A DNA stretch of 64,000 nt from Ascidia mentula. Taxonomy: Eukaryota; Chordata; Ascidiacea; Phlebobranchia; Ascidiidae. Below, in pieces: positions 47,815 through 58,300 of this stretch. Below the pieces are notes generated by a model that was not told where the DNA came from, searched no databases, and saw nothing but the letters and a program-made list of their open reading frames with translations. Location of the stretch: positions 2,170,001-2,234,000 of the forward strand of contig OX387202.1 of the NCBI GenBank assembly GCA_947561715.1, given 5' to 3'. The position numbers were made by a program, and so were the translations under genes. The stretch's first letter is position 1. Each line of letters starts with the position of its first letter.

Positions 47815-49030
47815 CATCATGCAAGGTGGCAGCACGCTGCGCTACACGCTCAATGCGGCCATTACAAAATGGGGCGAATTTTACCTCTGGCCAGCGAGTG
47901 AAACAGTCCACCACCGTTTGGAAATACATCTTGCCTTGACATTGTGTTACTGAACCTACTATGCCAATGTTGGCGTGACAAATCTGTATGAAACAAACTT
48001 GAAGGCAGTGAGCTGAACTTCCAAAGCCTCAAAATCAAGGATGGCATTTGCAAAGAACCCTTGTCTTTTACTCAATTGCATAAGCGAGATAATTGCTTTC
48101 CCGTTAATGTGCTACACATTATCGGTGAACTTCAAAATCGTCTGAACAGTATTCATGTTTTCCAGCTCTACGACAGTAGCTAATACCTGTAGCAAATCCC
48201 ACTAATTCTTTCAAATTTTCTTGTTTTTTTAGTCAATAAGGGGCCATGACCTTCATTGTCATTGCGTATAGGTAAGCATGTAAACTAATGAGTTTCTTTG
48301 AATGCAATGACACATTAGATCAGTACAAAACGAAACGTGACGTGTGTTATTGCGATTTAGCAACGGTATGATGCAAAGTACAAAACGAAACGTGACGTGT
48401 GTTATTGTGCGAAATTCGGTAAAAACCATTAGAAGCAGGAAAATACATTGAAAAAAGCTATGTAATAATTCTCCTCGTTTGCAAAAGCTTTCTGCAATAA
48501 TTGTTTGTAGCCGCGATTCATCCGTAGATCTTCTGTAATAATCTTGACAAAAGTTGATGAGGTACAACTTTGTCTGTTGGATTCCACTTGTAGCATGTAT
48601 TCGCCATTTCTAGAGCAATCATGTATGTGTGTATAGTGTGGACGATGTATGGAATCATAGAAAACGTCTCGTGACGACGACGCTGGTTGTGTACGCGTTT
48701 CATGAATTCTTTTGCCGTGCATCGACTGAGAAACATCTTTTTGTTCGAACGTTGCGCCGAAACAAATAAATGTAGATGACATCTTGGCTTTACACGAAGT
48801 GCTTATTAACGGTTGTTTTAGACATTCGTACTTATCATGCTCTGGTGGGTTTTCCAATCAATCCAATAGTTCCTGCTTGATCTAGGGAAGAAACCACATC
48901 GTTAGCAGTCATCAGCAGATATTCTTCGTAGCGTAAACTGGGATTCGACTTGCTGAAACCATATTATAGGCTGTTGTTTCCCAAACGTTGGCAGTTTCAT
49001 AGTAATTGCGTGCGTGGCAGGAGTTTCCTT
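47815..49030 (-). pseudogene. Ty3/gypsy pol relic 4
   Basis: Minus strand. 48000-47830 reads through as integrase core (HANIGIVGSVTQCQGKMYF, TVVDCFTRWPEVKFAP) in one frame. 48053-47862 in another frame carries the preceding linker. 48780-49030 repeats the block seen at 26290-26420 and 45870-46080. Frame breaks make it dead. Confidence 0.65.
48330..48790. repeat. Dispersed repeat R1, partial copy 4
   Basis: Contains CTCCTCGTTTGCAAAAGCTT and the GCATCGACTGAGAAACATC block in common with copy 1 but lacks the middle. It is embedded in gypsy relic 4. Confidence 0.55.
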
Positions 49031-50123
49031 GTCTAAGTCTTCAAAACGTCAAGGGTCGTCAGTGCTTGACCTACGTATTTTTATTTTTTTATTTTTATAT
49101 TTTTATTGACTTTTTGTCGCTTACCGATCTCGTTACGACGAAGAAAATGGTGGTTTTCGTAGTGTAGTTTTTGAACAGTTATGTTTTTGCAAAACATTAG
49201 TTATTTTTACATTATATGTTTTGCTTCGCTGCAGTGTTTTTTTTTTAAGTGTTTTAAGTCTTGTTCGGGTATTTCAAAACTTCTCTTTGCTTTTACAAAT
49301 ATTTTTCAAAATTAGTATGTTAAAAAAACAGGGGAGTAAATTTAGTCGATCTGGTTATTTTTCGGAGGAGACAAGGAAAAAGGCAAGGGAAAAATAACTT
49401 TTCGATAAACTTAAGGGTGGCATCGGCCACAAGGTTTCTTGTACAAACAAAAACACATTAAAGTTGCTTATCTAGGTATGCGTTTGTCTAAATTTGAAAA
49501 TAAAATTGTTTGGCGACATTTCAGACCGCAAAATGCTGCATTAAATTTTTTTTTGCATTTCCCAATTAATCACAATTGTCGAATCCATGCTTTATTCCTT
49601 GTCGTAACAATAATTCTTTAAATTACTCTTATAAACAACGAATAAAAACTCTGAAGACGCTTTCTGTGTATTTCTATGGAAGAAAGATTATTTGGTGGGA
49701 AATGCCCTTTCGAACTCCTGCGCCAGATTGGAAAAAATGTCGTGTAAAAATTGCCGATAATCCGCGCAATATTAATTAGCTGAAGTATAAACATACAAAA
49801 AAAACGTTGCGATCGTCCGCGCAATTAACGATCGTCGAAAAAAATCCTTCGCGCAAAAAACAAACTTTCCAATCTGGCTCGTGCGTAACAATATAAAATT
49901 ATTTGCAACAATGCAATACACAAGGATAGAGAGCAAAATTTACAATGATTTTATCGGATGAGACGTACAAATTATTTTTTTTATTTGGGGACAAATATTG
50001 AAAACGTGAGTATTGAATTCCACGCTTTGATGGTACCGTGTTAAAAAAAATGAATTTTACAGTTTTAACTGTCTGATGTATATTAAAAGCTGTCTATTTA
50101 ATACGTGTACACAAAAGGAAACA

Positions 50124-50325
50124 ACGCAGCAATGTTTCATGCAATAACGTGATTGGCAGGATCTCCCCACCGTAGCTCAGTTGGTAGAGGGTTGTATCTG
50201 GTTATCGTCGTAAGTTCAAACCTCACCGGGAACTTCATTTTACAAATCTCGCTCCGACATGTCAGAAAAAAGTGGCTGACCGAGCTGTGCTGCAATGCCT
50301 GGGCTGTGAAGCCTGTAAACCTAAC
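50124..50325 (+). mobile_element. Single-headed tRNA-type SINE inside the MULE element
   Basis: Begins with the same leader as the composites (ATGTTTCATGCAAT, GATTGGCAGGAT), goes directly into a tRNA-like head (50166-50234) and ends with the shared tail (AAAAAGTGGCTGACCGAGC). Only one head is present, so it may represent the basic unit of the family. Confidence 0.7.
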
Positions 50326-50641
50326 ATAAGATAACAGTCAAATTAAACATCTAGTCAAACAAAATATACTCGCTCACAACACAGAGATAAATGTGTGTTA
50401 GCCCCTACCACAAGGCAGCTAAAATATTGGTCAATTACACCATGGGATATTCTGTTGATAGTCTAACTACGGTAAACTGTCTGTTAACGGCATTAACGTG
50501 CGTAACAATATATAACAAAGGGGTTTGTTGTTCAATTGTCAAACAAAAGCGAAAGCAAAGCGGGAACGGACAGAGTTCTTCCGTTATAAAGGTCAAAACT
50601 AGTTTTGAGAAAATTTGTGGGGAAATTATTCATAAATAATT

Positions 50642-53014
50642 ATGCCAGATTTTACATGCGAAGTGTGCCAGGCAGTGGTGCACTCCAAGTCGGCTCTGTG
50701 TACTCACAGAAGACGAAAGCATCCTGAAAATTGCAGCGCAGGTTTTGCTTGTGTTTTGTGTAAAACATACAACTGTTTTTCCCAAAAACATTTAATTGAT
50801 CATTTGAACGAAAAACACGAAGAGAAGATAAAAGTAGAAAATATTCAATTCTGTCTGGAGAAAGACTTCGTGGAATGGAAAGCGGAAGTGGAAAAAAACA
50901 CAAATTCGGCGTTTGTGATAAACGCAACATCACACAGCGGGGAATACGACACAATTTACTACGTGTGCAATCGAACAGGTGTTTACTGCCCCAAAGGATC
51001 AGGAAAACGAGTGCTGAAGAGCCAAGGAAGCTCCAAAATCAATGCCAGGTGTAGTGCATATATGGTAAAACGCACGCATAAACGTTCGAATTTAACACAT
51101 GTAGAGTATTGCACTCATCACGTTGGTCACGCACAGCAGCTATGTCACCTGCGACTGTCAGAAAACTTGCGTTCGATGATAACCTCGGATCTCGCAGCAG
51201 GGGTATCGCCAGACAAGCTGCTGGATAAAGTTAGAGAGAATGTAATGTCGATAGACAGGGATGCTTGCGTGACAAAACGCGACATATTTAATATTCGGAA
51301 GCAATATAACATACCCAATATTGAGCGACATTCCAACGACACGGATAGCGTGGACTTGTGGGTCAACGAGCTTGAAAACAAGGCCGATTTTAACCCGATC
51401 GTTGGTTACAAAAAGCAAGGCCACCACAGCGATGTTTTGGGGAGGGATGACTTTGTTCTTTGTATTCAAACCGAATTTCAGAAGGAAATGCTTCTAACAC
51501 ATAGTACAAAGTTTATTTGCATTGACTCCACCCATGGAACCAATTGTTACAAGTTTTTGCTTGTAACAGTTATGGTTGTTGATGATTTTCATGAAGCCAT
51601 ACCTGTTTTTTGGATTATAGCAAACAGGGAAGATTGTCAAATTCTGAAGTATGCCTTTTCTGCTCTTAAAGCAAAAGTTGGAGAAATAACTACAGCTATT
51701 TTTATGTCTGACATGGCCAACAACTTTTACACATCATGGTGCACAGTCTTTCCACACCCTGTTAAACGACTGTGGTGCAATTGGCATGTTGACAGAGCCT
51801 GGAGAAGGGCAATAACAAAATATATCACAGGTAAAGAAGACCAAATGCTTATATATGCATACTTAAAAATTATCCACTATGAGACAGATATTTGTAAATT
51901 CAACAAGCTATTGCAAGAGGTTATCACTTTGTTCGGAGAGGTTTCACCACCTTTTCTTCAGTATTTTGTCAACACCTTCATTTCCGGAGAAAAATTTCAG
52001 CTGTGGGCATCCAGTTGTAGAACTGGTGCTATTGCCAATACTAACATGTATGTTGAATCTTTCCATCAGGTCCTGAAATATGACTACTTTCAAAAAAAAC
52101 AAAATCGAAGAATAGACAATTTGTTGGCAATCCTTTTGAAGTTGTCTAGAGACAAATGCTTTGAACAATTAATAAAAACAGAAAAGGGCAAAACAAGTTA
52201 CAGAGTAACACAAATACAAAAACGGCATAAGGAGTCATTATTACTTACAACAATAGTTCAAGCAGGAGTTCAAACATGGAAAATTGCAGCAACACAACCA
52301 GAGCAGCCATGTTACCAGATTTCAAGAGAGCAGTTGGAATGTAGTTGCAAAGTCAAGTGTGGAGCATGCAAAGTATGTGTCCACTTGTACACATGTACCT
52401 GCATGGACTTTTTGACCAAAAATGTTGCATGCAAACATATTCATGCTGTCCACACGAAATCTTCAACCATATCCATAGCTCATAACCCAGAAATTGGACT
52501 GCAACCTGTTAACACTGCAATAAAAAATACCATAGTTAAAACGATACCTAAACATGCAGAGCAGTTTCAGAAAAAAATTGCCATGAAATTGCAAGAGATT
52601 CTAAATGGAGGCTTGCAATGCAATAATGAAAACAACTTGCAAGATATATATAAAAGAGTATCATCAGTTGCCACGTTTGGCAGAAGTTTAAATGTTAACA
52701 AAGCTGATGTCGCATTTGTAAAACTGGAGACAGTGGCAGCAAACCAACATGTCCAAAAACAAAGTAGATTTTTTTCAACCGCACAGAAACCTGGGCGGAA
52801 AAGAAATCAACTACAGCCACCTTCTCCACAAACTCGCAAAAAAATGATTCATCTACTCTCTGAAGTGAATCCAACAGTTTGTGCAAATTGTTTTCAATCA
52901 GAAGATGAGGCGAACACTTCCAGCATTGAATGGATTCAATGTGATCAATGCAATTTCTGGTTACACCAAACATGCTCACACCAATCCAAATGTAATGTTT
53001 GCATTGGAATGTAG
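50642..53014 (+). CDS. Mutator-like (MULE) transposase with C2H2, SWIM and PHD-like zinc motifs
   Basis: An intact single-exon ORF of 790 codons. N-terminus: two C2H2-like fingers (about residues 5-30 and 37-60). Residues 95-175 form a FAR1/FLYWCH-like Cys/His region. The MULE catalytic core has D295 (ICIDSTHGTNCY), D357 (FMSDMANNFY), the CNWH motif (C379, H382) and a candidate catalytic E472 (MYVESFHQV). A SWIM finger follows (CTC at 585-587, CKH at 597-599). The C-terminus (747-788) is PHD-like with ECD-type spacing ending HQTCSHQSKCNVC. MULE transposases cut and paste DNA from the nucleus. Absence of stops or shifts in such a long frame amid decayed repeats suggests a young element or a selected gene. 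The ATG follows a stop-rich leader. A poly(A)-type AATAAA lies near 53743. Confidence 0.88.
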   Translation: MPDFTCEVCQAVVHSKSALCTHRRRKHPENCSAGFACVLCKTYNCFSQKHLIDHLNEKHEEKIKVENIQFCLEKDFVEWKAEVEKNTNSAFVINATSHSGEYDTIYYVCNRTGVYCPKGSGKRVLKSQGSSKINARCSAYMVKRTHKRSNLTHVEYCTHHVGHAQQLCHLRLSENLRSMITSDLAAGVSPDKLLDKVRENVMSIDRDACVTKRDIFNIRKQYNIPNIERHSNDTDSVDLWVNELENKADFNPIVGYKKQGHHSDVLGRDDFVLCIQTEFQKEMLLTHSTKFICIDSTHGTNCYKFLLVTVMVVDDFHEAIPVFWIIANREDCQILKYAFSALKAKVGEITTAIFMSDMANNFYTSWCTVFPHPVKRLWCNWHVDRAWRRAITKYITGKEDQMLIYAYLKIIHYETDICKFNKLLQEVITLFGEVSPPFLQYFVNTFISGEKFQLWASSCRTGAIANTNMYVESFHQVLKYDYFQKKQNRRIDNLLAILLKLSRDKCFEQLIKTEKGKTSYRVTQIQKRHKESLLLTTIVQAGVQTWKIAATQPEQPCYQISREQLECSCKVKCGACKVCVHLYTCTCMDFLTKNVACKHIHAVHTKSSTISIAHNPEIGLQPVNTAIKNTIVKTIPKHAEQFQKKIAMKLQEILNGGLQCNNENNLQDIYKRVSSVATFGRSLNVNKADVAFVKLETVAANQHVQKQSRFFSTAQKPGRKRNQLQPPSPQTRKKMIHLLSEVNPTVCANCFQSEDEANTSSIEWIQCDQCNFWLHQTCSHQSKCNVCIGM

Positions 53015-53029
53015 TGCAACTGTTTTTTG

Positions 53030-53619
53030 GGTTTAGTGTTGAGAGTATCTCCACTGTTTTTACGTTTAGTGTCGAAAGTATCTCCACTGTTTTTGCGTTT
53101 AGTGTCGAGAGTATCTCCACTTTTTTTTTTCGTTTAGTGTTGAGAGTATCTCCACTGTTTTTACGTTTAGTGTCGAGAGTATCTCCACTGTTTTTTCGTT
53201 TAGTGTCGAGAGTATCTCCACTGTTTTTTTGGTTTAGTGTTGAGAGTATCTCCACTGTTTTTTGGGTTTAGTGTTGAGAGTATCTCCACTGTTTTTTTGC
53301 GTTTAGTGTTGAGAGTATCTCCACTGTTTTTACGTTTAGTGTCGAGAGTATCTCCACTGTTTTTGCGTTTAGTGTCGAGAGTATCTCCACTGTTTTTTGG
53401 GTTTAGTGTTGAGAGTATCTCCACTGTTTTTTGGGTTTAGTGTTGAGAGTATCTCCACTGTTTTTTTGCGTTTAGTGTCGAGAGTATCTCCACTGTTTTT
53501 ACGTTTAGTGTCGAGAGTATCTCCACTGTTTTTGCGTTTAGTGTCGAGAGTATCTCCACTGTTTTTGCGTTTAGTGTTGAGAGTATCTCCACTGTTTTTT
53601 TGCGTTCAGAGTATCTCCG
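53030..53619 (+). repeat. 33-bp minisatellite directly after the transposase stop codon
   Basis: Seventeen full copies and one degenerate copy of a 32-35 bp unit with core GAGAGTATCTCCACTG, joined by a T-run and GTTTAGTGT(T/C). The linker after the T-run (GGG, ACG, GCG, TTGCG) alternates in a partly regular order: from 53281 the series TTGCG-ACG-GCG-GGG-GGG is followed by TTGCG-ACG-GCG-GCG-TTGCG, a higher-order period of about 168 bp. The array starts within 20 bp of the transposase stop. Open frames on both strands here are products of the repetition. Confidence 0.9.
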
Positions 53620-54328
53620 CATGTGCATGCTCACAGTCATATGTTGGAGGGAGGGTACCATACCCAAAATACAGCACAGGAAACGCATATTGTTGTTTGT
53701 CTTTTTTGCGGTAATTATTCAGTTTATGCTTACTCCATTAAATAAAGAATATAATAGCTAAGAGCTGACATACCTGTATTGATGCACACCATTCCGGAAA
53801 CTTAAAAGAGAACAACAGATGATCAGCAGCCAGTGCTTGATCTGACTTGCACAGGCACAGGCTGAATTTGTGGCCATTTATGACATTTTCTCTAACTTGA
53901 TGCACACCACTAAGAAAATAAAACTACTTTAAATGTACAAAAAAAGCAATAATTCTTAATAAAACCAGCATACCCAACCTGTTCAACATCCAAAAAGTTT
54001 GCGCAGACGCAGGATCGACGGACCACTCCACGTGGCCCTTCCAGCCAGCACTTGCAGTGTTACCCACACTTTTTTGCCAGTCTTACATAAAAACGGAAAC
54101 TTGCGTAACATTTTTTTCATAAAACAAATAAAACACACCACAATTTGCTTTTAGCATATATTTTTAGTAAATGGCATGTTTTAAAATAATAGTAGAACAC
54201 TGGTGCTTTAATTAATTTTATTTTTAAATCTGTTCCCAAACAAAATAAAAAAATAATTCATACGTCTCATCCGATAAAATCATTATAATTTTGCTCTCTA
54301 TCCGTGCGTCAATGCAATGGGCTATGTA

Positions 54329-54867
54329 TAGGGTTCCTCTATTTCCCGGATTTTTTACTTCCCGGGATTCGGGAAATGAAAAAAAAATTTCCCGGGATTC
54401 CCGGGATCCCGACAAAAAAATTGGCATTTTTTTCGTGCGTAATTGCATTATTTAAACGACTAAAATTTGTCTATTACACCCGCAAACATTTAATTTAGCA
54501 AGTTCCCGTCAAGTAATATCACATTCGCCAAGGTTAAGCTATAAACCGTAAAAAAAATAAAGAGAATTTTTGTACCGCTAGGTTGCGCCCTAAAAATTTT
54601 TTACGTTGTGCTTACAAATGCGTACCAACGTCGTTTATAGTGTAAGTTTTCGCCATAAAACTGATTGAAAAACACAAAACAGGGTCATCATTTTGATTCA
54701 TAGGATCCAAAAAAGCAAAAAAAGGAAAATTTATTCACTTCTTAATCTATTTTGCTTTGTTGCCATATTCCCGGGAAGTGAAATCAAAATTCCCGGGATT
54801 CGGGAACGGAATATTGTCGAGAAATCCCGGGAATATCCCGTCGAGACATTCCCGGGAAGGAACCCTA
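54329..54867. mobile_element. hAT-type MITE with TAGGGTTCC ends
   Basis: 539 bp between inverted ends TAGGGTTCCT and its complement, flanked by a perfect 8-bp duplication GCTATGTA (54321-54328 and 54868-54875). Subterminal DNA is packed with CCCGGGATT-type motifs in both directions. No ORF of substance. It lies just outside the right end of the MULE element and in the 5' region of gene 3. Confidence 0.85.
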
Positions 54868-55144
54868 GCTATGTATGGTTGCTGATTAGCACATTAGGTG
54901 GCACTTCTCTTTCTTCGGTGCTAATTGCCAGTCGTAAAGTATGACTTCATTCACAACAGACAGAAAGGATAACTTTTATATTTTTACATTGCATTTGACA
55001 TGGAAGGCATTTTCAATGCAAGAAAATGCCAGGCATAGCACTTGCAAAGCAAAAGATAGAAAGGAAATGACATCACCGGAGCGGTTCAACAGAATTTGAA
55101 AACACTAAATTATGTATGTCGTGGCGTTAGCTGGTTAGGTAACA

Positions 55145-55399
55145 TTATTGTTATTTAACACACATTTATAATGTGAATTACCTCGCATCAACCCCCAACT
55201 AATTATTGACGAACATTGACACAAAACGATTGTGAAGTTCAAAATGCACAAAAGGGGCTTTACCAATATATATATACACATATTTTGTCTTTCTTTTGCA
55301 CTGATAAAATATTTTCATTTTAATGTATATGCAGTTTTCCAATGCAGATTTTGTAAAGGTTAATCTGGCAATTGATTTGATTTGTATATTTAAACCAAC
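55145..55399 (+). promoter_or_regulatory. Conserved 5' flank of gene 3
   Basis: Paralogous to the flank of gene 1, with the same order: TTACCTCGCATC, ATTGACGAACAT, a TATA-rich run, ATATTTTCATTTTAATG, CAATGCAG followed by ATTTTGTAAA, then TTTAAACCAAC before the ATG. Further upstream (54873-55025) it also matches 9085-9240, so gene 1 has about 2.4 kb of inserted DNA that gene 3 lacks. Confidence 0.45.
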
Positions 55400-58300
55400 A
55401 TGGATCCAAAAAAATCCAAATCTGAAAGTTCACAAATGAAATCAAAGACAGGATCTTCGACAAATGAGCAACTTCCACTAAAGCAGAAAAAACATCCTTC
55501 TCATAAAAGGTATGTAATTGCCACAACATGACTTTTGTGCCTGGAAGCTAACCAGACCAACAGTGTAATGCCATGAGACTGCAACGTATGCTGCAATAGG
55601 CAAGCTTAGTGAAACTTAATTTTGAGTATATATAATGTCTGTTTCAAGGCAACTATCCCTCAGGTCAACATACCGGTCTTCCTGTTACTTTCTTTAGTAA
55701 TATAATATTCTCAGTAGTTCCTTCCAATCAAAATATGTTTATTCTTTTAGGCCATGTGAATCCAAACAGCATATGTTACAGAGTTAGCATCGAATCGCAT
55801 TGAGTCTAAGTATAGAATCAGAATAGAATGACCAAACACCAGACTACAACACAGGTAGCCCAGAGCATAGAAAATAATTTACGCAATATCTTGAACTAAC
55901 ACTGAACAGTTCACATAGGAAACAGGATTTGCTTACACACACATGCATTGAACATATTGCTCAACTCATCGAGTTGCTGTCGTGGTGATGATGTAGAATA
56001 TTTTAGCTTGGTATTTATAAGATCATTGAAAGACCAAGCAGGTGCATTACAGGCTACAGTGTAACTGAAACATGCACAGAACTTATTGTCATGTGAATAT
56101 TTTAATAATGCAAAATTAGGAGAAGCTGCTCATCCAAATCTTGGTGTACCAGCTATTGTGCATTTAGATAGAGCCGATTTATTATGTCCTAATGAAAATT
56201 TAACAATCTGTGCTGGCATCAAGCAGTTGTATTTTACCCTGAAATGTTTCTTTGAAATTGTTCCAAAGATCTATTCAAAGTAGCATAAAATCCGCCAAAT
56301 TTGTGTTGCTTCAAACTTTTCATGATAAGTCAGAGCAAAATACAAATGAACAAACACTCGGAGAAGTTTGGCCCATGGTCCCATACCATATCAATACTTC
56401 ACTGACTGAACTGTCTTCACCTGCATTTAGTCTGTGTTGAATGACTTTTGAATAATTTGGTGAAAGTAAATATGCCTTATTGGTCACCCAAATACACTGG
56501 CTTCAATTTCATAGGTCATATTTTTTGAATATTAGCATTGGTTTGTAGTGAACATGTTATTAATTTCTTCATAAAAACCATCATGGTGACCTTGAGTTCC
56601 AAAACAAAATACACAGTTGTTCCTTGAAGCATGTTTTAAATTTCATCTGACACGTTAGGACTCACAGACAGGATCAAATACAGTAGAAGAAACTTTACCA
56701 AAACTCCTTGGAGGGAAATGTCTGGGACATAGAAATTTCATGTTCTCTATAAAAGATTTTTATTGATTTCTACTGTAAACTAACTTTGGTTTCATTGAAT
56801 AGATGAGAGATATGCCTTGCATAAAACCACAGTAGCTAGAATACTTTTGACCACTCATTTTTCTACAAATTCCAATTGCATTTTTTACCTAATTTGTATA
56901 AATTTTCAGGTATATACAAAAAACTCATCATATTTATCAAATAATTTTCACTTATTCACAACCACTTCTGTGATATTCCTAAATTTTCTGTGTGAAAATA
57001 ATTTTTTTTCTTTTAATACCATATATAGATAGTTTAATATATAAAAATTACCAACTAAAAAGGTTTGATGAAGGTATATGTGGTGATGAGCAGATGGAAT
57101 CACAGACAGAAATGGAGACAAAGGCAACTTTTCAAGCCAGTTGTGTATGGTGGGCAGTGTACAGAATAGAATGCCAAGCACAGCACTTACCAATGCAGGC
57201 CATGGTCAGATAGGGAATATCAGGTGTGCATAACAAATTTACATTGGAGGCTAAGACAAGCTTGTGTTTGTATGTTCATAGTTGAGCCAGCGTCATCAGA
57301 AAGTAGTATTGGAAATTTACACAACACCACAGTCTGTGCTTGCAGAACTTATTTTTTAGTACTGATAACATTTTAAAGGTTATCTAAGGTGTAAAAGTTA
57401 ATTCTAGTGGTTTAACATCACAAACTTTTACACTAAATCTGACAACTATTATTGCATAAATATGCAGTAGCCTGTATGTAGGTTTCTCCTTGGTAAGAGA
57501 TAGTGTAGTAGCTAAGTCATGTTCAACAAAAAAGGTGTAATTAAATCTTTATATTAAACAATATCACCAAAAAGGACACAAGACTCTGGATATTCCTCTG
57601 GACATTCCTCTGGACTTTCCTCTGGATATTCATCGATATCAGGAGGTGATGACCATAGGCGTTGATTTAGGGGTGACTGGGGTGACATGGCACCCCTCAC
57701 AAATAAACAGGGGTGACAACGTATGTATTGTCACCCCTGGATTTCGTTTAAATTAAAAATTATTCTCAGAAGAACCACATACATTATACTATGCATAAAG
57801 CTAGTTTCAAACGACTTGTATTATCACCGTCACAATCATGACAAACACAAGTGTCTCGTGGATTATTACGCAGCGCAGCAGTTGTTGTAGCACAATGGTA
57901 AAAATCAGCATTGTTGCGTAATAGATTTGTTTGTTACCTCATAATTACTAAATCTGCAATAGGCCGAGTAAAATAAAAATGTGCTGCTTTCAGTAAGGGG
58001 GTCAATAATTAAAGTGATTAAAATTTAGTGCTACAACAACATGATTCCGTGTTAAAACAAAGTGACACGAAAGGGAATTTGCGTCGTTTACATATGTTCA
58101 GGGCGACATAGGCGCCTAGTTTTTATTTTTCCAGGGGGGGCGGCTATATTATGACGTCATAATTTGTTACCATGACGTCATCAAGTATCGAAAACCTGTG
58201 TTTGAATTTCAATGCATGAGGCGTATTAACCAAAAGGATGACGTTAACGATGAACGCACGAGATCGGTCTACGACACGACTAATAAGTACCAGTTGGCAT

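Larger units (their letters stand above)
49909..54319 (+). mobile_element. Probable MULE element bounded by inverted repeats
   Basis: 49909-49994 and 54227-54319 are inverted copies of each other (sharing GGATAGAGAGCAAAATT, then ATGATTTTATCGGATGAGAC) about 4.4 kb apart, bracketing the transposase ORF. Comparison with the gene 1 flank (8900-9240) shows that gene 3's flank is interrupted over roughly 49720-54318, as expected for an insertion. I could not find a convincing 8-11 bp target duplication; the right flank is disturbed by a hAT MITE inserted at 54329. A tRNA-type SINE (50124-50325) and a minisatellite (53030-53619) lie inside. Confidence 0.6.

Noticed and set aside
50391-50639. 82-codon ORF just before the transposase
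   Set aside because: No domain, and it overlaps nothing conserved; more likely leader sequence of the element.
51145-52168. Minus-strand ORFs across the transposase
   Set aside because: Antisense shadows of a long conserved coding frame.
52695-53714. Plus and minus ORFs of Ser/Leu/Phe-rich or Thr/Leu-rich repeats
   Set aside because: They come from the 33-bp minisatellite on both strands; the part before 53014 is the antisense of the transposase.
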